The notes below the pieces were generated by a model that had not been told where the DNA came from, made no database searches, and saw only the letters and a list, made by a program, of their open reading frames with translations. DNA of 64,000 nt from NCBI GenBank assembly GCA_965199665.1, contig OZ241208.1, positions 2,976,001 through 3,040,000 on the forward strand, written 5' to 3'. The stretch is from JAVVHH01 sp965199665 (GTDB taxonomy: Bacteria; Pseudomonadota; Alphaproteobacteria; Acetobacterales; Acetobacteraceae). Below, one piece after another: positions 8,714 through 16,470 of this stretch. The stretch's first letter is position 1. Each line of letters opens with the position of its first letter. A program made the translations under genes and the position numbers.

Positions 8714-9331
8714 TCAGCGCGGCCCGCTCGCCGCGGACTGGTCGGCCAGCGGCGGGGACGGCGCGAGATGGGCTGGCTGGCTCGCGCGATGGCGGCTGCC
8801 GACCACCTGCAGCAGCAGCTGCAGCGCCAGCAGCGAGGTGCCCAGCGCCATGCAACCATACGGGATCGAGAGCGGCGGTCCCCAGGCGGACGGCGTGGTT
8901 TGCCCGTCCACCCACGCCTCGGTGAACAACGCCCAGCTCTTCCAGGCGAAGAAGGTCACGAACAGGAAGCTCAGCCCGTCCGCCATGACCCGGCGCACCG
9001 CATCCACCCGCGGCGGCAGCACGTGGGTCAGCGCGTCGATGGCGACGTGGCCGCGTTTGGACTGGATCCAGGCGGCGGCGCCGAAGGTCGCGCCGATCAG
9101 CAGAAAGACGCTCAACTCGTCCTGCCAGTCGCTGGGGATGGCGAAGAAGTAGCGCCCGGCCACCTCCCATGTCAGCACCGCCCCCGCCGCCGCGACCGCG
9201 ATCGCCGACAGCACGGCAAGCCCAGCATTCAGCGCACCCAGCGCCACCTGCACCGCGCCGAGGGCGCCGACGCGAGGCACATCGGCTTCGGGCAGCGCGC
9301 CGGCGGCGGCGTCGATCCCGTGCGTGCTCAC
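8714..9331 (-). CDS. dctQ: TRAP transporter small permease subunit (DctQ family)
   Basis: 205 aa. A GTG start overlaps the dctP stop in a GTGA junction. Four hydrophobic segments fit DctQ. The family-typical stretch WEVAGRYFFAIPSDWQDELS after TM1, followed by GAAAWIQSKRGHVAIDAL, supports the call. It bridges DctM and the binding protein. The C-terminal tail is long and polar (HRASQPAHLAPSPPLAD). Confidence 0.85.
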   Translation of the reverse strand: MSTHGIDAAAGALPEADVPRVGALGAVQVALGALNAGLAVLSAIAVAAAGAVLTWEVAGRYFFAIPSDWQDELSVFLLIGATFGAAAWIQSKRGHVAIDALTHVLPPRVDAVRRVMADGLSFLFVTFFAWKSWALFTEAWVDGQTTPSAWGPPLSIPYGCMALGTSLLALQLLLQVVGSRHRASQPAHLAPSPPLADQSAASGPR

Positions 9332-10350
9332 ACGGTGACGGCCTGCGCCGCCTTCAGCAGCGCGGCAGTCGCGGCGTTGCGCTCGGCATAGTCCTTCCAG
9401 GCCGTGCTCTCCGCCAGCGGGCGCCACTTGGCGATGGCGGCGGCATCCATGTCGCGCAACGTGGCGCCGGCCTTGCCGTAAACCTTGGACAGCTCGTCGT
9501 CATCCGCCTTGGCCGCACTGAGCGCGAACGGTTCCATGTCCGCGCCGACCTGGCGCAGCACCTTTTGCTGGTCGGGCGTGAGGCTGTCGAACACGAGCTT
9601 GGACATCAGCAGCGGCTCGAACATGAACCAGAAGCTCCCCTTCTGGCCGGTGGTGACGGCCTTGCTGATCTCCTCCAGACGGAACGAGATCAGGCTGGTG
9701 GAGGAGGTCACGGCCGCATCGAGCGAGCCGGTCTGCATGGCGGCGTAGATCTCGTTGGAGGGCACGGAGCTGATGATGCCGCCGGCCTGCTTGAGCATCA
9801 GGTCGAACTCGCGCGAGCCGCCGCGGATCTTGAGGCCCTTTGTATCGTCCGGCACGACGATCGGCGTCGAGCGCGAGGCGATGCCGCCGGCCTGCCAGAC
9901 CCAGGTCAGGATCTTGACGCCACGCTTGTCCAGCAGCGCCGTCAGCTCCTCGCCGATGGCGGCGGTCTTCCAGGCCATGCCCTGCTCGTAGCTGGTGACC
10001 AGGCAGGGCATGAGGCCGATATTGACCTCCGGCACCTCCCCGCCAGCGTAGGCGAGCGGATACACGGTGAGGTCCAGCGCGCCGCGGCGCAGCGCAGAGA
10101 ACTGCGCCACCGTCTTCATCAGCGAGGAGCCGGGATAGATCTCGAAGTTCAGCGAGCCGCCGGTCTGCTTGGTGACCTCGGCGGCGAAGCGGCGGCTCAG
10201 CCGGTCGCGGAAGTCGCCCGCCTCGGCGCTGCCGCCGGGGAATTGGTGGCTGATCTTGAGCGTGCGCGTATCCGCGCGGGCGGCGCCGGACCGCAACAGG
10301 GCGGGAGCGGCCAAGCTGGCGCCCAGCAGGACGCGACGATGAATGAGCAT
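9328..10350 (-). CDS. dctP: TRAP transporter periplasmic solute-binding protein (DctP family)
   Basis: 340 aa, a normal length for the family, with AGGAGAGG ahead of the start MLIHRRVLLGASLAA. The N-terminus is an export signal with an RR pair and an ARA cleavage site before DTRTLKISHQFP; Tat export is possible. LKIRGGSREFDLMLKQAGG holds the conserved Arg region that usually contacts a carboxylate ligand. Substrate unknown. First gene of dctPQM-oxidoreductase. The divergent NUDIX gene starts 60 bp away, so both promoters share that gap. Confidence 0.9.
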   Translation of the reverse strand: MLIHRRVLLGASLAAPALLRSGAARADTRTLKISHQFPGGSAEAGDFRDRLSRRFAAEVTKQTGGSLNFEIYPGSSLMKTVAQFSALRRGALDLTVYPLAYAGGEVPEVNIGLMPCLVTSYEQGMAWKTAAIGEELTALLDKRGVKILTWVWQAGGIASRSTPIVVPDDTKGLKIRGGSREFDLMLKQAGGIISSVPSNEIYAAMQTGSLDAAVTSSTSLISFRLEEISKAVTTGQKGSFWFMFEPLLMSKLVFDSLTPDQQKVLRQVGADMEPFALSAAKADDDELSKVYGKAGATLRDMDAAAIAKWRPLAESTAWKDYAERNAATAALLKAAQAVTV

Positions 10351-10409
10351 GGCGGCTTTCCTCTCCTTGGCGCTTCTCGGCGGGCGCCCGGCGGCATTAT
10401 GAGTGCGCC

Positions 10410-10886
10410 ATGCAACGACAACAAGCCGAGGCCGGCCCGGCGGCGGATCGCCGCGACTATCCGGCCCGCCCGCTGGTCGGCATCGGCGTGGCGCTGCTGC
10501 GACCCGGCGCGGTGCTGCTGGTGCGCCGGGCACGGGCGCCGTCGCTGGGACAATGGGCGCTGCCGGGCGGGGCGCAGGAGCTAGGGGAAACGGCGGAACA
10601 CGCCGCCCGGCGCGAGTTGCGGGAAGAGACCGGGCTCGAAGCGGGGCCGATGCACCTGGCCGCGCACGTGGACAGCATCCATCGCGACGATGACGGGCGG
10701 GTCCGGTTCCACTACACCATCCTGGATTTCGCCGCGGCATGGATCGGCGGCGACCCGGTTCCGGGCGACGACGTCTCGGCGGCGACGTTCGCGCCGTTGG
10801 ATGGATTGGCGCCGTTCGCGTTGTGGAGCGAGGCGCACCGGGTCATCGCACTCGCGCGAACGATCCTGAAACTGGAGGGTGCATGA
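10410..10886 (+). CDS. NUDIX hydrolase (ADP-ribose pyrophosphatase-like)
   Basis: 158 aa. The canonical NUDIX box reads GGAQELGETAEHAAR followed by RELREETGL. The context GIGVALLRPGAVLLVRRAR at the start and WALPGG before the box are typical of ADP-ribose or (d)NTP pyrophosphohydrolases. Its stop overlaps the start of the uronate dehydrogenase gene (ATGA), so the two are co-translated. The nucleotide substrate cannot be fixed. Confidence 0.85.
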   Translation: MQRQQAEAGPAADRRDYPARPLVGIGVALLRPGAVLLVRRARAPSLGQWALPGGAQELGETAEHAARRELREETGLEAGPMHLAAHVDSIHRDDDGRVRFHYTILDFAAAWIGGDPVPGDDVSAATFAPLDGLAPFALWSEAHRVIALARTILKLEGA

Positions 10887-11674
10887 CGGACCGACAGAAC
10901 AAGCCCGTGCTGATCACGGGTGCTTCCGGCAATCTCGGCCGCTTCCTGGCCGGGCGCCTGGCGGAGGAAGGCTGGACGCTGCGGCTGACGGACATGGCGC
11001 CGTTCCCGGACGCGCTGCCGGCGGGGGCGACGTTCCGCCGGGTCGATCTGGCGGATGGGGTCGAGGTGATCCGCTTGGTCGAGGGCTGCGGCCTGGTGCT
11101 GCATTTCGGCGGCGCGTCGACCGATGAGTGGGCCTTCGAGAGCATCGTCGATGCCAACATCCGCGGGCTCTACCACATCTACGAAGGGGCGCGGCTGGCC
11201 GGCGCCCGGGTCGTCTTCGCGAGCTCCAACCACGCGATCGGGTTCCATGAACGGTCCGACACGCTCGACAAGGACTGCGCGCTGATGCCGGACAGCCTGT
11301 ATGGCGCGTCCAAGGCATTCGGCGAGGTGCTGGGGCGGCTGTATTGGATGAAGCACGGCGTCGAGAGCGTGGCCATCCGCATCGGGTCGTGCTTCCCGGA
11401 GCCGGTGGACCAGCGGATGCTGTCGACCTGGCTATCGTATCGCGACCTCGGCCGGGCCGCGATCGCATGCCAGACGGCGCCGGAGGTGGGCTGCGCGATG
11501 CTGTGGGGCGCGTCCAACAACTCGCGGACGTTCTGGGGCAAGGACGACCGGGAGAAGCTGCGCTGGGAGCCGAAGGACAGCGCGGACGCGTTCGCCAATG
11601 CCGTGATGGGCAAGGTGAGCGACAGCCCGGTGGCCGAGCGTTACCAGGGCGGGATCTACACCGCGCGAGGCTAG
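10883..11674 (+). CDS. udh: Uronate dehydrogenase-like NAD-dependent SDR
   Basis: 263 aa, close to known uronate dehydrogenases. NAD motif TGASGNLGR, substrate/catalytic block FASSNHAIGFHE, YxxxK as YGASKAFGE, and RIGSCFPEP followed by RMLSTWLSYRDL, a set that I recognise from bacterial uronate dehydrogenases (EC 1.1.1.203), which oxidise glucuronate or galacturonate to aldarolactones. GGAGGG precedes the ATG. A hairpin follows the stop. A related SDR acting on another sugar is possible. Confidence 0.8.
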   Translation: MTDRQNKPVLITGASGNLGRFLAGRLAEEGWTLRLTDMAPFPDALPAGATFRRVDLADGVEVIRLVEGCGLVLHFGGASTDEWAFESIVDANIRGLYHIYEGARLAGARVVFASSNHAIGFHERSDTLDKDCALMPDSLYGASKAFGEVLGRLYWMKHGVESVAIRIGSCFPEPVDQRMLSTWLSYRDLGRAAIACQTAPEVGCAMLWGASNNSRTFWGKDDREKLRWEPKDSADAFANAVMGKVSDSPVAERYQGGIYTARG

Positions 11675-11680
11675 GTGGTG

Positions 11681-11704
11681 GGCGCTCCCCCGCGGGGGAG
11701 CGCC
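11681..11704. terminator. GC-rich hairpin between convergent udh and ohr
   Basis: Perfect 10-bp arms GGCGCTCCCC and GGGGAGCGCC around CGCG. It fills the space between the udh stop and the ohr stop, as expected of a bidirectional terminator in a high-GC genome. No U-tract is present on either side. Confidence 0.55.
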
Positions 11705-11705
11705 A

Positions 11706-12135
11706 CTACGCCGGGTCGACGACGGAGACGGTGACGTCCATGTTGCCGCGGGTGGCGCGCGAGTACGGGCACACCTCGGCGTGGGCGGTGTTGGCGTATG
11801 TCTCGATCTCGGCCCGGTCGCGGCCGGGCGCGGAAACGAGCAGGTCGGCCTGCAGACGGAAAAAGCCGTCGGGCGGCGCGGTTCAGCCCGACCTTGGCGG
11901 TGACGGAGCTTTGCTTCAACGGCTTGCCGCTCTCGCGCGCGACGCGGAGCAACGCGTTCTCGAAGCAGGCGGCATAGCCGGCGGCAAAGAGTTGCTCCGG
12001 GTTGGTCGCGTGCCCGCCGGGTCCGCCGAGCTCCTTGGGGTGCGCCAACGCGGTGTCGAGCACGCCGTCATCGGACTTGATCCGGCCCTGACGCCCGCCG
12101 ACGGCGGTGGCGGTCGCGACATACAACGCGTCCAC
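11706..12135 (-). pseudogene. ohr: Organic hydroperoxide resistance protein Ohr, frameshifted
   Basis: The first part reads ATATAVGGRQGRIKSDDG, LAHPKELGGPGG and NPEQLFAAGYAACFENAL, the N-terminal half of Ohr with the peroxidatic Cys. After KVGLN the frame breaks at a CCC run (11871-11873). The other frame continues DGFFRLQADLLVSAPGRDRA, then AEVCPYSRATRGNMDVTVSV, the C-terminal half with the resolving Cys, and stops at 11706. One base too many explains the break. Both halves are well preserved, so this is either a very young mutation or a sequencing error. Intact Ohr reduces organic hydroperoxides with lipoyl reductant. No OhrR is adjacent. Confidence 0.8.
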
Positions 12136-12138
12136 CGA

Positions 12139-12429
12139 TCAGCTCCGGCGGCGGCGCGGCGAGGCGTCGCCGAGGTTCAGCGTGGTGGCCATGCCGGCGC
12201 AGATCAGGCCGAGGCAGGCCGGGATCAGCCATAGCGGCCGGACCATGAACGGCACTTCGATCCAGTTCCACATCCAGGCCAGGCTGTGCTCACGGAGCCA
12301 GTTGGGACCGTTGCGATCGAGCATGAGCAAGCCCTGGCCCAGCGTAAGGCCGGGCGGCGTGAGCGCACCGATGGCGACGGAGGCGACGAGGAACAGCGCG
12401 GACAGAACGGCGAAGACGCGGGCGATCAT
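12139..12429 (-). CDS. Small two-TM membrane protein coupled to MsrP
   Basis: 96 aa. Start ATG overlaps the msrP stop (ATGA). Hydrophobic segments lie at about residues 4-24 (VFAVLSALFLVASVAIGAL) and 60-85 (VRPLWLIPACLGLICAGMA), with a conserved-looking loop between them rich in Trp (NWLREHSLAWMWNWIEVPF). It is not MsrQ, which is larger and has about six membrane segments with heme-ligating His. I do not recognise the family. Position suggests a membrane anchor or electron-transfer partner for MsrP; this is inference. Confidence 0.7.
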   Translation of the reverse strand: MIARVFAVLSALFLVASVAIGALTPPGLTLGQGLLMLDRNGPNWLREHSLAWMWNWIEVPFMVRPLWLIPACLGLICAGMATTLNLGDASPRRRRS

Positions 12430-13346
12430 CACATGAACAGCCGGTCGGGCGGCATGTTGGCATACAGGCTGGCCACCTGGGGGCCGTAGCCATTGAACAT
12501 CTGCGTCGGCACCCGCTCGCCGCTGCCCAGAAGGCGCTCGCTGGCCTGGCTCCAGCGCGGGTGCGGCACGTCCGGGTTCACGTTGGCCCAGAAGCCGTAT
12601 TCGCTCGGCTGTGTCTGCTGCCAGGCGTTGAGCGGCTGCTTGTCCGTGAAGCGGAAGCGGGTGATCGACTTGATCCCCTTGAAGCCGTATTTCCACGGCA
12701 CGATCAGGCGGATCGGCGCCCCGTTCTGCTTGGGCATCTCCTTGCCATACATCCCGGTCGCCAGGAAGCTGAGCTCGTTGGTCGCCTCGTCCAGGCGCAG
12801 GCCCTCGCGATACGGCCAGTCGATGATGGACAGGCGCAGGCCCGGCATGGTGCGCGGGTCGGCCAGGGTCTCCATCTCGATATACTTGGCGCCGGCGGTC
12901 GGCGCGGCGAGGCGGACGAGGTCGCGCAACGGGAAGCCCGTCCACGGCACCGTCATGGCCCAGGCCTCGACGCAACGGTGGCGATACACGCGCTGCTGCA
13001 GGGAGACGCGCTTGAGCAGGTCCTCGATGCCGATGGTCATCGGCTTCTCGACCATGCCGTCGATGGTGATGGTCCACGGCGAGATCGGCAGGCGCTGAGC
13101 GGCGCGGTAGATCGACTTATCGGTGCCGAATTCGTAGTAGTTGTTGTAGGTGGTCGCGTCGGTTTCCGGCGTGATCGGCCGCCCGGCATTGGCGAACTGA
13201 TCGTTCATCGGCGCCCCCTGCGCCCAGGCGCGGGCGGCGAAGGCGGCGGTCGCCGCCCCGGCCAACGCCGCCCGACGGCCCATCACGGCCGCTTCCGGTG
13301 TGACAAGGCGCTCGCTGATCTCCCAGTCCGGCTTGCTCAGGATCAT
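12429..13346 (-). CDS. msrP: Periplasmic methionine sulfoxide reductase catalytic subunit MsrP
   Basis: 305 aa molybdopterin oxidoreductase. The Tat-type signal is GRRAALAGAATAAFAARAWA. YNNYYEFGTDKSIY and the block HRCVEAWAMTVPWTGFPL with the Mo-ligating Cys are typical of YedY/MsrP, and the C-terminal PTQMFNGYGPQVASLYANMP is also conserved. It repairs oxidised methionines in exported proteins using electrons from the quinone pool, normally through MsrQ. Here a 96-aa membrane protein sits in the MsrQ position. The divergent neighbour is the D-cysteine desulfhydrase-like gene, 120 bp away. Confidence 0.92.
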   Translation of the reverse strand: MILSKPDWEISERLVTPEAAVMGRRAALAGAATAAFAARAWAQGAPMNDQFANAGRPITPETDATTYNNYYEFGTDKSIYRAAQRLPISPWTITIDGMVEKPMTIGIEDLLKRVSLQQRVYRHRCVEAWAMTVPWTGFPLRDLVRLAAPTAGAKYIEMETLADPRTMPGLRLSIIDWPYREGLRLDEATNELSFLATGMYGKEMPKQNGAPIRLIVPWKYGFKGIKSITRFRFTDKQPLNAWQQTQPSEYGFWANVNPDVPHPRWSQASERLLGSGERVPTQMFNGYGPQVASLYANMPPDRLFM

Positions 13347-13466
13347 GATCGCGGGCTTTCTCTACGGGGGCCACAGATTGAAATTAAATGGTGCTGGTGC
13401 AAGGGTCGCGTCAAGCGCGATGACGCGAGCGTTTCCATCCGGAGCGCTGAAAAGCGGAGTGACCTG

Positions 13467-14465
13467 GTGGACCTGACTCAATTCCCGCGTATCAAGCTGT
13501 GTCAGGCGCCGACGCCGCTCGAGTTGCTGCCGCGGCTGACGGCGGCGCTGGGCGGCCCGCAGATCTGGATGAAGCGCGACGACCTCACCGGCATGGGGCT
13601 GGGCGGCAACAAGGTGCGCAAGCTGGAGTTCCTGGCCGGCGAAGCGATGGCGCAAGGGGCGGACCGCCTGGTGACGCAGGGGGCGGTGCAGTCCAACCAC
13701 GTGCGGCAGACGGCGGCCGTGGCGATGAAGCTCGGGCTCGGCTGCACGGCCATCCTGGAACACCGGATCGAGACCAACGACCCGGCCTATCTCGCCAACG
13801 GCAACGTGCTGCTCGACACCATCATGGGCGTCGAGTTGCAATACCGGCCGGGCGGCAGCGACATGGCGGCGGCGCTGAACGAGGTGGGGGCCGGCCTGCG
13901 CGAGGCCGGCGGCAAGCCGTACCTCATCCCCGGCGGCGGCTCCAACGCGGTGGGCGCGACCGGCTACGCGGCCGTGGCGGCCGAGCTGGTGACGCAGGCC
14001 AACGAGATGGGGCTGCGGATCGACCGGCTGGTGCACGCGACCGGGTCGGCCGGGACGCAGGCCGGGCTGGTGGCCGGGCTGCACGCGATGTCCAGCCCGA
14101 TCCGGGTGCTGGGGATCGGCGTGCGGAACCCCAAGGACAAGCAGGAAGCGGCGGTGCTGACGCTGGCGCGGGCCACCGCCGAACGGCTCGGAGTCTCGCG
14201 CGAACTGCCTGCGGACGCGGTGGAAGCCAATTGCGACTATGTGGGGCCGGGCTACGGCCGGCCGACGCCGGGCATGGTGGAAGCGGTCAAGCTGGTCGCG
14301 CGGACGGAGGGAATCTTCCTGGACCCGGTCTATTCCGGCAAGGGCATGGCGGGGCTGATCGACCTCATCCGCCGCGGCGACTTCACCCCGGGCGAGAACG
14401 TCGTATTCCTGCATACCGGTGGTGCGACCGGCCTGTTCGGCTACCCCGACACCTTCGCCGCCTAG
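13467..14465 (+). CDS. D-cysteine desulfhydrase / ACC-deaminase-family PLP enzyme
   Basis: 332 aa from a GTG with GGAG seven bases upstream; the first residues (VDLTQFPRIKLCQAPTPLE) match the usual N-terminus of the family. The PLP Lys sits in GLGGNKVRKLEF, followed by QSNHVRQTAAVA and the phosphate-binding loops GGGSNAVGATGY and GSAGTQAG. Closest by eye to D-cysteine desulfhydrase (pyruvate, sulfide and ammonia from D-cysteine); 1-aminocyclopropane-1-carboxylate deaminase shares the fold and cannot be excluded. Divergent from msrP, so both may respond to sulfur or redox state. Confidence 0.85.
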   Translation: MDLTQFPRIKLCQAPTPLELLPRLTAALGGPQIWMKRDDLTGMGLGGNKVRKLEFLAGEAMAQGADRLVTQGAVQSNHVRQTAAVAMKLGLGCTAILEHRIETNDPAYLANGNVLLDTIMGVELQYRPGGSDMAAALNEVGAGLREAGGKPYLIPGGGSNAVGATGYAAVAAELVTQANEMGLRIDRLVHATGSAGTQAGLVAGLHAMSSPIRVLGIGVRNPKDKQEAAVLTLARATAERLGVSRELPADAVEANCDYVGPGYGRPTPGMVEAVKLVARTEGIFLDPVYSGKGMAGLIDLIRRGDFTPGENVVFLHTGGATGLFGYPDTFAA

Positions 14466-14476
14466 CGTAGCAGAGG

Positions 14477-15403
14477 CTAGCGGACCCGCATGCCGCGGGT
14501 GGCGTCGAAGTGCAGCGGCTTGTCCGAGCGCGGCAGCGGCGCATCGGCGGCGCCGATGGAGACGCCGTGCGGCCAATCCGGCGGGCAGATCGCGATGTAG
14601 CGGGCATAGCCGCCGGTGCCGCCGCCGAATTTGGGGAAACCGATCGAGACCAGGGCGCCGGCCTCCGGCACCTGGTCGAGATGGGCGACGCCCTCGGCCT
14701 GGGTGTAGCCGTTGTGCATGAGCCATGCCTCCCCTTCCAGCGTCGGGGTGCTGTCCGTGTCGAGCGGCTCGTGGCCGTGCAGCAGGATGTTGCGCTCTTG
14801 GTGGAGGAACTGCAGCGCGGCGAGCGAGACGCCGGGGAACTGCTTCAGCCGGGCGAGCGCCGGGTCCGGCCAGCGCTTGGACCAGTCGGAGCGGACGAAC
14901 ACCACGGCGCCGACCGGGATGCGGCCGTGGTTCTGTTCCCAGCGCTCGATGTCGCCGATCTGCAGGGCGTAGTTCGGGTCGCGCCCGACCTGCTCCACGA
15001 TGGAGATCACCGCCAGAGGACGGACGGCGTAGGTGGGCGGGAGCTCGTCGATGGCCGGGAACTCCGGCGCCCAATGGGCTGGCGGATCGAGTTGGGTGCC
15101 GAGCTGGTCGGTGCGCAGCGTGTACTGGGAGGCGGCGAAGCCGTCCTTCTCGTAGGTGAACGCCTCGCCTTTCTTGGTCCCGTCCACATCGCTGCCCGCG
15201 GTCGCCGGCGCGAAGCTGGCACCGGCGAAACCCGCCCAAACCGGGATGTCCGGCGTGATGGTATGCGTCAGGTCGACGTATTTGGCGCCCTTGAGGCTGT
15301 TCTCGTAGATCGCCCACAGACCGGGCGGCTCCGCCCGGGCCGGGCCGATCGTGCCGACGAGGGAGCCGATGATCAAGGTGGCAGCGAGAAGGGCGGCGCG
15401 CAT
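14477..15403 (-). CDS. Exported cyclase-family protein (kynurenine-formamidase-like fold)
   Basis: 308 aa with a Sec-type signal (LLAATLIIGSLVGTIGPARA). The PF04199-type cyclase fold is supported by YVDLTHTITPDIPVW near the N-terminus and LLHGHEPLDTD in the second half. The first metal motif, usually HxGTHxDxPxH, reads QLGTQLDPPAHW: both leading His are Gln, while the Asp and last His remain. The reaction is unknown; it may hydrolyse an amide or lactone in the periplasm with altered metal binding. A strong hairpin separates it from the upstream methyltransferase gene. Confidence 0.72.
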   Translation of the reverse strand: MRAALLAATLIIGSLVGTIGPARAEPPGLWAIYENSLKGAKYVDLTHTITPDIPVWAGFAGASFAPATAGSDVDGTKKGEAFTYEKDGFAASQYTLRTDQLGTQLDPPAHWAPEFPAIDELPPTYAVRPLAVISIVEQVGRDPNYALQIGDIERWEQNHGRIPVGAVVFVRSDWSKRWPDPALARLKQFPGVSLAALQFLHQERNILLHGHEPLDTDSTPTLEGEAWLMHNGYTQAEGVAHLDQVPEAGALVSIGFPKFGGGTGGYARYIAICPPDWPHGVSIGAADAPLPRSDKPLHFDATRGMRVR

Positions 15404-15446
15404 GACCGGCAGCGTAACCGACACGCGCGGCCGGGGCAGCCGAAAT

Positions 15447-15478
15447 CGTCTCCCTCCCGCAACGGCGGGAGGGAGACG
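15447..15478 (-). terminator. 14-bp-stem hairpin behind the exported methyltransferase gene
   Basis: Arms CGTCTCCCTCCCGC and GCGGGAGGGAGACG pair perfectly around a 4-base loop (AACG). On the minus strand the hairpin is followed by GATTT, a weak U-tract, and it lies just after the stop of the gene at 15484. It probably limits read-through into the cyclase gene. Confidence 0.6.
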
Positions 15479-15483
15479 GCGGG

Positions 15484-16470
15484 CTACGGCTTGGCCGGCT
15501 CTGCCGCGGTGCCGATCTCCGGCGTGGTGCCGACCTCTGGCGTGGTGGTCGCCGCATCGGCCGGGGTCGCCGCCGCGACGGGGGCGTTGGCGGGCCGAGG
15601 ATTCTTCATCATGGCGCCCGTCATCGGGATGAAGAACACGCCCACATCCTTGCGGGAGTGCACCTTGCCGTCGGCATCCTTGTTGTAGACGTAGAGGATC
15701 TGGCCGCGCTTGAAGGGCTGGCCGATCGGGATCAGCATGCGGCCGCCGGGCTTGAGCTGCTTGAACAGGTCGGGCGGCGCGTACTGGGCGGCGCAGGTGA
15801 CGATGATGACGTCGAAGCCTTCCTTGACCTCGGGCCAGCCGAAATAGCCGTCGCCGACACGGGTCTCGACGTTGCTGTAACCGAGCGGGGCGAAGATCTT
15901 GCCCACGGCACGGCCGAGCGGCTCGATGATCTCGATCGAGTAGGATTTCTTGACGATGCGGGACAGCAGGCTCGACTGGAAGCCGCTGCCGGTGCCGATC
16001 TCGAGCGTCACGTCGCCGGGCTGCGGCTTGCAGACCTGGGACATGTAGGCCTGACCGAGGAAGTCCGACAGGGCGGAGCCGTAGCCGAGCGCCCACGGCT
16101 TGGGGTCGTCCTCGTAGGCGACGCCCCCCTGGGAGCGGCGATCGGGGTAGAAGTAGTGGTAGTACTCGCGCGGCACCTCGCCGAACGCCTTCATGATGGC
16201 CGGGTCGGCACTGCCGAGGCGCTGCGTCAGGTAAGTCTCGATATGCTTGAGCGCAGCCGGGCGGCGCGCCTGAATGGCGGCGAACTGCGCGTCCGTGATG
16301 TCGATCGGGCGGCCGGACGCGGCCATCGCCTTCTCGTAGGCGTCGCGGGTCCAGCCCGCGCCGGCGTTGACCGGTGCGGCTTCGGCTCGGGAGAACCGGC
16401 CGATGAACGGCAGCGCTAGGGCGGTGGCGAGGACGGCTCGGCGGGGCTGCGGGACGTGGATGGTTGCCAC
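15484..16470 (-). CDS. Exported protein-L-isoaspartate O-methyltransferase-like protein
   Basis: 328 aa. The N-terminus QPRRAVLATALALPFIGRF looks like a Tat signal. The Rossmann methyltransferase core has motif I as EIGTGSGFQSSLLS, and GYGSALSDFLGQAYMSQ before it is the PCMT-like substrate region. GFDVIIVTCAAQYAPPDLF followed by QLKPGGRMLIPIGQP matches the rest of PCMT. The C-terminal 35 residues are an Ala/Thr/Pro tail. PCMT normally repairs isoaspartate with SAM in the cytoplasm; an exported copy has no obvious SAM source, so the signal may be an anchor or the substrate may differ. The gene start overlaps the upstream gene by 55 bp. Confidence 0.75.
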   Translation of the reverse strand: MATIHVPQPRRAVLATALALPFIGRFSRAEAAPVNAGAGWTRDAYEKAMAASGRPIDITDAQFAAIQARRPAALKHIETYLTQRLGSADPAIMKAFGEVPREYYHYFYPDRRSQGGVAYEDDPKPWALGYGSALSDFLGQAYMSQVCKPQPGDVTLEIGTGSGFQSSLLSRIVKKSYSIEIIEPLGRAVGKIFAPLGYSNVETRVGDGYFGWPEVKEGFDVIIVTCAAQYAPPDLFKQLKPGGRMLIPIGQPFKRGQILYVYNKDADGKVHSRKDVGVFFIPMTGAMMKNPRPANAPVAAATPADAATTTPEVGTTPEIGTAAEPAKP

